A stretch of 64,000 nucleotides of DNA, from positions 372,001 to 436,000 of the forward strand of contig NZ_BMQC01000001.1 of assembly GCF_014647915.1 (NCBI RefSeq), read 5' to 3'. The DNA is from Pilimelia terevasa. Its GTDB lineage: Bacteria > Actinomycetota > Actinomycetes > Mycobacteriales > Micromonosporaceae. Positions 6,920 through 14,475 of the stretch are shown here, in pieces (the first letter of the stretch is position 1; each line of letters starts with the position of its first letter). A program made the position numbers and the translations under genes. A model generated the notes under the pieces. It did not search any database. It saw nothing but the letters and a program-made list of their open reading frames with translations, and was not told where the DNA came from.

Positions 6920-8316
6920 GCGGGTACCCCTCGCAGGTGTCGGCGCCAGAGCAGCGCGTAGCCGAGAAACGTGAACACCAGCGGCGTGACCAGCGCGTTG
7001 TACCAGAGGCTGGCCACCAGGGCGCCGACCAGCGCGGCGCTGCCGGCCAGCCCGACCGCGGAGTGGTCGCGGCGGAACCGCCACAGCCCGTAGCCGAGGA
7101 AGCCGAGGTAGCCGGCCGTGCCGACCAGCCCGTGCGCGTACAGGAGCTGCCAGAGCTGGCCGGTGCCGCCGATGGTGAAGTTGCCGCAGCGGGCGCAGTC
7201 GGCGCTCTCGCCGACGGCGATGGAGTTGCGCCCGCCGAGGGTGGTGCGGGTGGAGCCGTAGCCGACGGCCGGCGCGGCCAGCACCCCGGCGACGGCGCGG
7301 GCGGCGAGGTAGCCGCGGACCCCGTTGGACTTGCCGTTGTCCAGCCGGGCCTCGACCACCTGGCCGAGCGGGGTGCTGGCGACGACCCCGGCGGTCAGCG
7401 CCGCGGCGACGCCCAGCGCGGCTAAGGCACCGAGCCGGCCGCGCAGCGCCAGCCGCAGGGCGGTGTACCCGGCGGCGGCCGCCAGCCCGACCCACAGGCC
7501 GCGGTTGAGCGAGACGACCACCGGGGCGAGGCTCGCGGCGAGGACGGCGACGGCGCACACCCGCGCGGCGGGCCGCCGCAGGTACCCCCACGCGGCGGCG
7601 ACGAACCAGCCGACGAGCAGGCAGAAGTTGTGCCCCCAGGTGTTGGTGTACCCCCACGGCGCGGCGGGCCGCGGCGCCGCGCCGCCGACCAGGTCCATGA
7701 TCTGCGCCGCGTACGGGTGCACCAGCGACTGCACGAACGCGTCCGCGCGCACCCCCGCCGGCAGCAGCAGCTCGACGGGGGAGGTGAACGCGAACCCGCC
7801 GGCCAGCATCCCGAGGAACCCGCCCGCGACGGTGACGGCGAACAGCCAGGCGAGCAGCCGGACGAGCCGCCGCGGGGCCAGTTCGGCCTCGGTGAGGTTG
7901 CCGGCGTACAGCAGGATCACCGTGGCGACGCCGTACTGGCTGATCCGGAAGCCGGCGCCGACCATCCGGTCGGCGAAGTCGCCGGGCAGGGTGCCGGCGG
8001 GGTCGCTGTCCAGCATGGCCACGCCGAGCACGACGGCCGCGAGGAACACCAGCCAGAGGCCGAACCCCGGCGGGGTGCGCAGGACCCGGCCGCTGCGGTG
8101 GGCGCGGACCAGCAGGTACAGCATGGGGACCGCGGCCAGCGAGAAGACCAGGACGCCCAGGCCCAGCGCCCACCACAGGGGCAGCAGCGCGAGCGGTCCC
8201 ACGACCGGCCAGGCCGGGAGCGGGGCGGGCGCCCCGCGCCGGGCCGGGCGCCGGACCGCCACGGGCCGGCGGGTCGGCGGCGGGGCCGCGCCGGGGGCCG
8301 GCGCGGACAGCGTCAT
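6916..8316 (-). CDS. Wzy/O-antigen-ligase-like polymerase, contains a TTA codon
   Basis: 466 residues; ATG 8314-8316 overlaps the Wzz-like stop (ATGA). About 10-11 membrane helices, with a large extracytoplasmic loop around residues 215-240 ('GYTNTWGHNFC') and the ligase-domain region 'SLNRGLWVGLAAAAGY' near residue 270 with its conserved Arg. A second loop with 'GYGSTRTTLGGRNSIAVGES' and a 'CARCGN' pair near residue 385 is typical of actinobacterial O-antigen ligase-like polymerases. It should polymerise exported repeat units at the outer face of the membrane. Codon 298 is TTA (bases 7423-7425), in frame 'GALAALG'; translation may therefore depend on tRNA-Leu(UAA). Confidence 0.8.
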   Translation of the reverse strand: MTLSAPAPGAAPPPTRRPVAVRRPARRGAPAPLPAWPVVGPLALLPLWWALGLGVLVFSLAAVPMLYLLVRAHRSGRVLRTPPGFGLWLVFLAAVVLGVAMLDSDPAGTLPGDFADRMVGAGFRISQYGVATVILLYAGNLTEAELAPRRLVRLLAWLFAVTVAGGFLGMLAGGFAFTSPVELLLPAGVRADAFVQSLVHPYAAQIMDLVGGAAPRPAAPWGYTNTWGHNFCLLVGWFVAAAWGYLRRPAARVCAVAVLAASLAPVVVSLNRGLWVGLAAAAGYTALRLALRGRLGALAALGVAAALTAGVVASTPLGQVVEARLDNGKSNGVRGYLAARAVAGVLAAPAVGYGSTRTTLGGRNSIAVGESADCARCGNFTIGGTGQLWQLLYAHGLVGTAGYLGFLGYGLWRFRRDHSAVGLAGSAALVGALVASLWYNALVTPLVFTFLGYALLWRRHLRGVPA

Positions 8317-9884
8317 CGCCGGCCGGCGGCGGCGACCGGCGCGTCGTCGTCGGCCGGCCGCGGCGCCGGGGGGCCGCCGGCCGGCCGGGCCGGCGCGGGC
8401 GCGCGGCGCGCCGACCGGGGCAGCACCACCGCCCCGAGCAGCGGTACGCCGACGCGGTGCAACTGCTCCTCGGCGTCGGCGAGCTGGGCGTGCCGGGTGA
8501 CCCGCAGGGGTACCGCGATGATCGCCGCGTCGGCGTGGCTGCCGAGGCCCTGCGCCTCCGCCCCGGCCGCGGTCGACGGCGCGGCGACGACGACGTAGCC
8601 GCCGCCGGCCCGGACCGCGGCGAGCCCGTCGCGCAGCGTGGCCGCGGCCGGCGCGTCGGCGTTGCCGGCCGGCGCGGTGACGATCCGCAGGCCGGGGATG
8701 CCGGGGCAGTCGCGGGCGGCCTCGGCCAGGCTCGCCTTGCCCGCGGCCAGCGCGTCGATCCCGGGGCCCTCGGACAGCCCGAGCAGCGCCGTCAGCTCCC
8801 GGCTGGCGGCCTGGTGGGCGGCGACGAGCACCACCTCGTCGCCGCTGCGGGCGAACGCGGCGGCCAGGTTCGCGGCGACTAGGACGCCGGCGCGGCCGTC
8901 GACGGTGCTGGTGACCACGATCAGGCGGGCGGCGGGGTCGAGCCCGGCGACGACCTCGTTGCGCAGCCGGTGGAAGGTGCGCGCGCCGGCACCCTGCGGC
9001 GGCAGGATCCCGCCCGGGGCGGCGCGCCGGTCCAGGACCGCCAGCAGCGGGAGCGGGCTGCGGCGCAGCAGGTCGCCAGGCCGCCGGATGCGCCGGCTGA
9101 AGCGCTCCCGGACGAAGGCCAGCGCGGCGCCCAGGAGCAGGCCGGCCATGGCGCCCGAGGCCAGGTACAGCATCCGGTCGGGCGCGGTGGGCCGGCCCGG
9201 CAGCGCGGCGTCGCTGATCACCCGCCCGACCCGGACGGTCGCGGTGGTGAGCTGGTTGCTCTTCTCGGCGAGGTCGTTGATCTGGCTGACCAGGCTCTGC
9301 CGCTGACTCTCCAACTGCGGCCGGCCGACGCCGGTGAGCACGACGGCCAGCCGCCGGTTGACCCGGTTGAGCGCGACGTTGAGCTGGTGCAGCCGGGCGC
9401 CGAAGGCGCGCCCCTGGCCGCCGAGCACGGCGCGGGCGGTGGCCTCCCGGTTGGTCAGGTACGCGGCGGCGATGGCGCGCGAGCGCGCCTGGGCCTGCTG
9501 CGGCGTCGGCCCGCTGACGGTGATCCGCAGGACGGTGGTGTTGGCGGGCACCTCGACGGCGATGGCCGGCACCAGCCGGTCGGCGGCGACGGTACCGCCG
9601 AGCAGCGCGGTCGCCGCGACGGCGACCGCGTCGGAGCGCACCACCTGCGCCTCGGTGTCCAGGTTGATGGCGTCCTTGGTCCGGCCACCGACCACATTGG
9701 CGTCCTGGCCGGCAGGCTGGACGAGGACCGAGGTGGTGGCGGCGTACGTGGCCGGGACCGAGCGGGCGACGAGGTCGGCGCCGAGCACCCCGGCGCAGGT
9801 CAGCAGCAGGACCAGCCAGCCGCGGCGGCGCAGCAGTCCCATGTAGTCGGGCACGGTGGCGGGTGCCGGTGCGGAGGCGGGCAT
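8313..9884 (-). CDS. Wzz-like polysaccharide co-polymerase with degenerate BY-kinase domain
   Basis: 523 residues. Residues 15-45 carry the Wzz start 'VPDYMGLLRRRGWLVLLLTC' and first membrane helix; the periplasmic-type coiled region follows ('LNVALNRVNRRLAV', 'SLVSQINDLAEKSNQL'), then a second helix near residue 235 ('LYLASGAMAGLLLGAALAFV'). A cytoplasmic P-loop-like domain follows ('RTFHRLRNEVV', 'LIVVTSTVDGRAGVLVAANLA'). In active bacterial tyrosine kinases this loop is G-x-GKST; here the Lys and Ser/Thr are gone, and the C-terminal tail has no Tyr cluster. It therefore likely sets chain length without kinase activity. First gene of the coupled run wzz-wzy-phosphotransferase-sulfotransferase-wzx. 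Confidence 0.8.
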   Translation of the reverse strand: MPASAPAPATVPDYMGLLRRRGWLVLLLTCAGVLGADLVARSVPATYAATTSVLVQPAGQDANVVGGRTKDAINLDTEAQVVRSDAVAVAATALLGGTVAADRLVPAIAVEVPANTTVLRITVSGPTPQQAQARSRAIAAAYLTNREATARAVLGGQGRAFGARLHQLNVALNRVNRRLAVVLTGVGRPQLESQRQSLVSQINDLAEKSNQLTTATVRVGRVISDAALPGRPTAPDRMLYLASGAMAGLLLGAALAFVRERFSRRIRRPGDLLRRSPLPLLAVLDRRAAPGGILPPQGAGARTFHRLRNEVVAGLDPAARLIVVTSTVDGRAGVLVAANLAAAFARSGDEVVLVAAHQAASRELTALLGLSEGPGIDALAAGKASLAEAARDCPGIPGLRIVTAPAGNADAPAAATLRDGLAAVRAGGGYVVVAAPSTAAGAEAQGLGSHADAAIIAVPLRVTRHAQLADAEEQLHRVGVPLLGAVVLPRSARRAPAPARPAGGPPAPRPADDDAPVAAAGRR

Positions 9885-9980
9885 ACGGGCCCCTTCGTGC
9901 TCGGTGGGTACCCGTCGTACGGCCGAGGTCGGGATCGACCGCGACGCCGCGCGGCAGCGGCGGGCGGGCAGCTTCCTCGA

Positions 9981-10008
9981 AACTAACGTCCCTTTACCAC
10001 CGTTAGTT
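9981..10008. promoter_or_regulatory. Inverted repeat in the wzz-like operon promoter
   Basis: Perfect 8-bp arms AACTAACG (9981-9988) and CGTTAGTT (10001-10008) with a 12-nt spacer, about 100 bases upstream of the wzz-like start. The flanking TTATTAATTTGTCC is one of the few AT-rich stretches. On the minus strand the sequence ATTAATAACT directly before the repeat could be a -10 region, placing the repeat as a downstream operator. Alternatively it helps end transcription of the PAPS gene upstream. Confidence 0.5.
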
Positions 10009-10085
10009 ATTAATTTGTCCGCTTCATCCTTGCGGATATGAGGGAGATCCGCTTCCGGGTGAACGCGGGGTGTCGCTACGACGCC

Positions 10086-11594
10086 TCAGGCGGGTTCTAC
10101 CCAGCCGGTCTCGATCAGGTGCTCCAGCAGCGTCTGGGCCGCCTCGTCGACCGTCAGGCCGGTCGTGTCGAGCACCACGTCCGCGTCACCGGGCTCCTCG
10201 TACGGGTCGTCAATCCCTGTGAAGTGGGGAAGTTGGCCCGCGCGGGCACGGGCGTACATCCCCTTGCGGTCCCGGCGCTCGCACACCTCCAGCGGCGTGG
10301 CCACCCAGACCAGGACGAAGCCGGCGCCGGCCTCGACCGCCATCCGCCGGGCACCCGCCCGCCCCGCCGCGTACGGCGCGATCGGGCAGCAGATCGCCAG
10401 CCCGCGGTGCCGGGCCACCTCGGCCGCGACCCAGCCGATGCGGCGGATGTTGGTGTCCCGGTCCTCCTTGCCGAAGCCCAGGCCGGCGGACAGTTCGCGC
10501 CGCACGACGTCGCCGTCCAGCAGCGTGACCGTCCGCTGCCCGCTCTCCCGCAGGCTGTCGGCGACCGCGCGGGCCACGGTCGACTTGCCGGAGCCGGACA
10601 GGCCGGTGAGGAACAGCACCAGGCCGCGGTGCCGGCGGGCCGGCCGGGCGCGCCCCAGCTCCCGGGCGACGGCCGGCGGGGTGTGCCACTCCGGCAGCGG
10701 GAAGCCGCGCTCCAGGGTGTCGTCGATCTCCGCCGGCCGCAGGGCCTGCCGCCGGGCGCCCGGCGGGATGTCCTCCTGCGAGCGCCACTGGCCGTCCCGC
10801 TTGTCGTAGGCCAGCTCGCGGGGGACCAGGACCCGCGGCCCGCCCCCGGAGATCATCGCCTCGCCGGTCGAGAGCAGGTGCGTGACGCCGTACGCCTCGG
10901 CCACCTTCGCCCGCAGCAGGGCCGTGCGGATCTCGTCGCCCCGCCGGCTCAGCGGCACCGCGACGACCGTGGCGCCGGGCAGCCGGTCCCCGGCGGCGAG
11001 GACCGCGCGCACGAGGACCTCGGGGGCCAGGCCGTCCGGCCCGGGCTCGTCGGCCGGGACCATCACCAGCACGTGGGCCGACAGGGTCCGGGCGGCGTGC
11101 GAGATCTGCGCGAGCTGCGGGCGGTGCAGGGGCCGGTCGGCCAGGACGCCGAGCACCCGGCCCAGCGGCAGCGCGGCGCGCACCTGCGCCGGGGTGCGCC
11201 GCAGCCGGTGGAACGGCCGGTGGTCCCCGTCGCCGATCCGGCGGACGGTGCCGCCGACGCCGCTCACGCCGGGCGCCACGGGCCACACGTCGGTCACCGC
11301 CAGCGCCGCCACGGGCGCGCCCTCGGGGTCGGTGAGGATGACGGTGCGCCGGGTGTCGTCGAGGTGGGCGGTCAGGGTCGCCGGCAGTTCGAGGGTCACC
11401 GGTACGGGCCACGGGGTGCCGTCGGCGAGCGTCCCGCGGCGGGCGACAGCGTCGAGGTCGGCCCGCCCGAGGAACCCGGTCAGCGGGGCGTAGGCGCCGG
11501 TCAGCAGGAGTGCGAGGTCGGCCAGTTCGGGGGGGCGGGGCGTGTGGGTGGGCGCGTCGCGCAGGACGTTCTCGGGCAGCGGTGCGTTCCCCAT
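10086..11594 (-). CDS. cysC: APS kinase fused to a degenerate ATP-sulfurylase domain
   Basis: 502 residues. The C-terminal ~190 residues are a complete APS kinase: P-loop 'FLTGLSGSGKSTVARAV' near residue 325, 'LLDGDVVRRELSAGLGF', 'DRDTNIRRIGWVAAEVARH', and 'KGMYARARAGQLPHFTGIDD' with the substrate Lys and FTGIDDPYE. It makes PAPS from APS and ATP. The N-terminal ~310 residues follow the PUA-like plus nucleotidyl-transferase layout of ATP sulfurylase ('LLTGAYAPLTGFLGRADLDAV'), but the catalytic QxRNPxHxxH motif is reduced to 'LADRPLHRPQL' near residue 165 and the GRDHAG motif is not recognisable. The fusion probably cannot make APS itself. It lies upstream of the polysaccharide run and logically feeds the two sulfotransferases. 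Confidence 0.88.
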   Translation of the reverse strand: MGNAPLPENVLRDAPTHTPRPPELADLALLLTGAYAPLTGFLGRADLDAVARRGTLADGTPWPVPVTLELPATLTAHLDDTRRTVILTDPEGAPVAALAVTDVWPVAPGVSGVGGTVRRIGDGDHRPFHRLRRTPAQVRAALPLGRVLGVLADRPLHRPQLAQISHAARTLSAHVLVMVPADEPGPDGLAPEVLVRAVLAAGDRLPGATVVAVPLSRRGDEIRTALLRAKVAEAYGVTHLLSTGEAMISGGGPRVLVPRELAYDKRDGQWRSQEDIPPGARRQALRPAEIDDTLERGFPLPEWHTPPAVARELGRARPARRHRGLVLFLTGLSGSGKSTVARAVADSLRESGQRTVTLLDGDVVRRELSAGLGFGKEDRDTNIRRIGWVAAEVARHRGLAICCPIAPYAAGRAGARRMAVEAGAGFVLVWVATPLEVCERRDRKGMYARARAGQLPHFTGIDDPYEEPGDADVVLDTTGLTVDEAAQTLLEHLIETGWVEPA

Positions 11595-11697
11595 CGTGAG
11601 CCTCTCCTCGGCGCCCCCGGGCGTCGGTTGGCGCTACCGACCGGCCCAGTCTGTCAGGAGGCGTGGGCGGGGTCGAGGTGCCTGCGCCGTTGCTGGA

Positions 11698-11752
11698 CTC
11701 TTGTACAGGTTTATAGTCTTTTCAACCACTTTGTGGCGATATTCTTGTTCAG
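11698..11752 (+). promoter_or_regulatory. AT-rich promoter region with direct repeat, upstream of GH26-like gene
   Basis: Two copies of a TCTTGTnCAG element (CTCTTGTACAG at 11698-11708 and TTCTTGTTCAG at 11742-11752) lie 44 bases apart, about four helical turns, in a low-GC stretch with TTTATAGT between. The second copy ends 16 bases before the start codon at 11768. A direct-repeat activator or repressor site is plausible; the spacing is the main evidence. Confidence 0.3.
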
Positions 11753-11767
11753 CGCGAGAGGATCCCG

Positions 11768-12988
11768 ATGCGCCTGCGCCCCGCCGGTCGACAACTGTCC
11801 CGCCGGGTGTCCGCGATCCCGTGGCGCACCGGCGTCGCGGCGGCCGCCGTCACGGTGACCCTCATCGCCGCGGCCGGCTGGTACGCCGTCCGCCCGCAGC
11901 CCACCCGCCAGGCCGGCCGGCCGCTGGCCCCGGCCAGCCCCGCCGGGCCGGCCACCGGCGCGCCCGGCCAGGACGGCATCGGCCAGGCGCCCGCGCCGGG
12001 CGCCGGTCCCCGCCCCGGCGCCCGGCCCGCCGACTGCCGGGTCGGCCCGCGCCTCGTGCCGACCTGCGGCGTCCTGTGGGGAGTGGCGCCCGGCGCGCTC
12101 ACCGCCGCGCGCGGCGCCACGGCGCTCGCGTCCTTCGAGCGCGCGACGGGCCGGACCCAGGCGATCTACCACGCGTACCACCGCGGCCAGGGCGCCCTCT
12201 TCCCGACCCCGGCCGAGCGCCGCCTCGCCACCGAGCCGGGCCGTCCCCGAGTCCTGTTCCTGAACTGGAAGCCCACCGGCGCCACCTGGGCCGCCATCGC
12301 CGACGGCGCGCGCGACCCGTACCTCGACCGCCTCGCCGCCCACCTGCGCCGGACCCACCGGGCGCCGTTCTTCTTCACCGTCCACCACGAACCGGAGGAC
12401 GACGTCCGGCCCCGCAGGGGCTCGGGGCACACCGCCGCCGACTACGCGGCGATGTACCGGCACGTCGTCCGCCGGCTCCGGTCCCGGGGCGTGGCCAACC
12501 TGGTCAGCGTCGTCGTGCACCTGGCGTACCCGAAGCTGACCAGCCAGCCGTGGTTCGACGACCTGTACCCCGGCGACGACGTGGTCGACTGGGTCGGCTT
12601 CGACACCTACGCGTACGGCGAACCCGGCTACGGCCACGGCGACTTCGCCGAGCTGGTCAACCGCCGGTCCCGCCGGTACGCCTGGCCCGGCTTCTACACC
12701 TGGGCGGCCGGCCGGCACCCCCGCAAGCCGCTGATGGTCGCCGAATGGGGCGTGTGGCACGCCGAGCGCAACGCGGCCCACCACGAGCGGTTCTTCCGCA
12801 GCGTGGCCAGCCAGCTTCCGCGGTTCCCGCGGATCCGGGCGATGGTCTACTTCGACACCCCCGCCGACCAGCGCTCCCGCGACTCCCGGCCGACCCGGAC
12901 GAAGGCGGGCCTGGCCGCCTTCCGCGCCCTGGCCAAGGACCCCGTGTTCGCCGTGCGCGTGGTTGGCGGCCGGGAGCCGCGGCGCTGA
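11768..12988 (+). CDS. Secreted/membrane-anchored GH26-like glycoside hydrolase
   Basis: 406 residues. A basic N-terminus and one hydrophobic helix (residues 18-42) form a signal anchor or signal peptide, followed by a Pro/Ala/Gly-rich linker to about residue 85. The catalytic domain has 'FFFTVHHEPEDDV' near residue 205 with the acid/base Glu and 'PLMVAEWGVWH' near residue 325 with the nucleophile Glu, the clan-A arrangement of family 26 (mannanase-like) enzymes. 'VDWVGFDTYAYGE' also fits. In exopolysaccharide loci such enzymes trim or release polymer outside the cell; the bond cut here is not known. It is the only plus-strand gene on this flank and ends in a strong inverted repeat. Confidence 0.78.
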   Translation: MRLRPAGRQLSRRVSAIPWRTGVAAAAVTVTLIAAAGWYAVRPQPTRQAGRPLAPASPAGPATGAPGQDGIGQAPAPGAGPRPGARPADCRVGPRLVPTCGVLWGVAPGALTAARGATALASFERATGRTQAIYHAYHRGQGALFPTPAERRLATEPGRPRVLFLNWKPTGATWAAIADGARDPYLDRLAAHLRRTHRAPFFFTVHHEPEDDVRPRRGSGHTAADYAAMYRHVVRRLRSRGVANLVSVVVHLAYPKLTSQPWFDDLYPGDDVVDWVGFDTYAYGEPGYGHGDFAELVNRRSRRYAWPGFYTWAAGRHPRKPLMVAEWGVWHAERNAAHHERFFRSVASQLPRFPRIRAMVYFDTPADQRSRDSRPTRTKAGLAAFRALAKDPVFAVRVVGGREPRR

Positions 12989-13018
12989 CCGTCGCCCGTG
13001 CGCCGGTCGACGGTCAGC
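12984..13018. terminator. Bidirectional terminator-like inverted repeat
   Basis: Perfect 11-bp arms GCTGACCGTCG (12984-12994) and CGACGGTCAGC (13008-13018) around a 13-nt loop, spanning the stop codon of the GH26-like gene and ending just before the stop of the convergent gene. There is no T-tract, as is common in high-GC actinobacteria. Confidence 0.6.
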
Positions 13019-13021
13019 GGC

Positions 13022-13624
13022 TCAGCAGGGGACCGCCCTGACGGTGATGACCGGCCGGACGCCGGCCGCGCCCATCGCGATGGTCACGGTGGTGTCGCCC
13101 TGCTCCTGGGGCATGGCGCTCAGGCTCGTGCGCAGGGTGAACGTGTCGGTGGCGCCGCAGCCGACCAGCGCGGTGGACCGGCTCCGGCTCTCGTCCCAGC
13201 GCACGTTGACCCCGCCGCCCCAGTTCCGGTGCAGCTCGACGTCGGCCCCGACGGGGTTCACGATCCCGACGGTGGCCTCCGCCGAGGCCTGGCGACCGGT
13301 CCGGACCTGCGCCCGGGCTGTCAGCTTGTCGAGCTGGAGGGAGAAGTTCGGGTTCATCACCACCTTGATGTCGGCGCTGCAGCCCTTGGACAGGCCGGGC
13401 CAGGCGGACGTGTTGATCTGGTAGCCGGCCATGGCCAGCTCGAACTGGCCGCCGCCGAGATTTCCCAGCTTCACGCTGGACTCCTGGCAGCCGGCGGCGT
13501 TGACGCCGACGACGTTGAGCGACTTCCAGCTCCGCGCCGAGGCGGCCGCGGCGGGGGCGCCGCCGGCCGCGGCGGCCAGCAGGGCCGCGACGACGCTGGT
13601 CAGTGGACGGACGAAAGGAGACAT
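13022..13624 (-). CDS. Secreted four-cysteine protein, DUF4360-like, dispersed paralog
   Basis: 200 residues from ATG 13622-13624, behind a strong GGAGG six bases upstream. Signal peptide: 'MSPFVRPLTSVVAALLAAAA' then an Ala-rich cleavage region. The mature part has four cysteines: 'NAAGC' near residue 45, 'LSKGC' near 80, 'LVGC' near 160 and a Cys as last residue. The same order and terminal Cys occur in the seven tandem proteins at 48.7-53.3 kb, so I regard this as a divergent, isolated member of that family. No enzyme motif is visible. Function unknown; secretion and two disulfides are inferred. Confidence 0.65.
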   Translation of the reverse strand: MSPFVRPLTSVVAALLAAAAGGAPAAAASARSWKSLNVVGVNAAGCQESSVKLGNLGGGQFELAMAGYQINTSAWPGLSKGCSADIKVVMNPNFSLQLDKLTARAQVRTGRQASAEATVGIVNPVGADVELHRNWGGGVNVRWDESRSRSTALVGCGATDTFTLRTSLSAMPQEQGDTTVTIAMGAAGVRPVITVRAVPC

Positions 13625-13729
13625 GGTTTCCTCCGGATCAGCGTGCGGACGGCACCCTGCGGGGCCGAGCAGACCGCACGTGGCCCCCATCCCACTCCGG
13701 CGTCGCCCCGGACAGCATCGGGCAGCTCC

Positions 13730-14446
13730 CTACACTGTGTCCGCCGCCGGATCGCCGCGGTCCCGGAGCATGGGCGGGTGCAGGAGCGCGGCCGGGCCGC
13801 GCCGGTAGCGCCGGGCCGGCCGGCCGCGCCCACCGGCGTCCGCGCCGCCGGTGGGTACGACGAAGCCCGGGGTGCCGGTGACCTTGCGGTGGAAGTTGCG
13901 GGCGTCCAGCGGTCGGCCCCACACACTCTCGTACACCTCCCGCAGCGCGCCCACGGTGAACTCCGGCGGGCAGAAGGCCGTGGCCAGCGGTGTGTACTCC
14001 AATTTGGCCCGCGCGCGCTCCACGCCGTCGGCGAGGATCCGCGCGTGATCGAAGGCCAGGGCACCGATTCGCGCGCGCGGTACCCAGCGGGCCGCCGCCG
14101 CGTCGGAGCCGGCGACCGGGACGGGCAGGTCGGGCAGCAGCGCGAGGTAGGCGACGCTGACCACGCGCCCGCGCGGGTCCCGGGCGGGGCGGCCGTAGGT
14201 GGCGAGCTGCTCCAGGTGCCCCGCCGGTCCGGCGAGCCCGGTCTCCTCGGCCAGCTCGCGGGCGGCGGCGGCGGGCAGGTCCTCGTCCGGCAGGACGAAG
14301 CCGCCGGGCAGCGCCCACCGCCCGCGGTACGGGGGGATGCCCCGCCGGACCAGGAGCACGGCCAGCGTGCCGTCGCGCACCGTGAGGACCACGAGGTCGA
14401 CCGCGACCCGGAACTCGGCACCATTTTGCGTCACATTGACATTCAA
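13730..14446 (-). CDS. NUDIX hydrolase with NrtR-type winged-helix domain
   Basis: 238 residues. The NUDIX box is complete: it starts 'GGFVLPDEDLPAAAARE' near residue 47 and continues to 'EETGL', giving the G-x5-E-x7-RE-x2-EE pattern. The C-terminal part ('KLEYTPLATAFCPPEFTVGA', then 'VYESVWGRPLDARNFHRKV', near residues 148-190) is the winged-helix region characteristic of NrtR regulators, which sense ADP-ribose or related dinucleotides and control NAD metabolism. An intact box means hydrolysis of ADP-ribose-type substrates is also possible. No NAD gene is adjacent, so its regulon must lie elsewhere or be itself; palindromic sequence just upstream would fit autoregulation. Confidence 0.82.
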   Translation of the reverse strand: MNVNVTQNGAEFRVAVDLVVLTVRDGTLAVLLVRRGIPPYRGRWALPGGFVLPDEDLPAAAARELAEETGLAGPAGHLEQLATYGRPARDPRGRVVSVAYLALLPDLPVPVAGSDAAAARWVPRARIGALAFDHARILADGVERARAKLEYTPLATAFCPPEFTVGALREVYESVWGRPLDARNFHRKVTGTPGFVVPTGGADAGGRGRPARRYRRGPAALLHPPMLRDRGDPAADTV

Positions 14447-14461
14447 TCACGAGACTAATTA

Positions 14462-14475
14462 TCGTCACTACGACG
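14462..14475. promoter_or_regulatory. Candidate operator upstream of the NrtR-type gene
   Basis: Nested inverted repeats TCGT-CACT-ACGA (14462-14473) and CGTC-ACTAC-GACG (14463-14475) lie 16-29 bases upstream of the NUDIX gene start, in an AT-rich patch. The close position relative to the start codon suggests binding would block transcription. Weak because the arms are short. Confidence 0.35.

Noticed and set aside
9961-10030. Attachment site or genomic island boundary at the AT-rich gap near 10 kb
   Set aside because: No integrase, no direct repeats and no tRNA nearby. The low GC is limited to a promoter-sized stretch.
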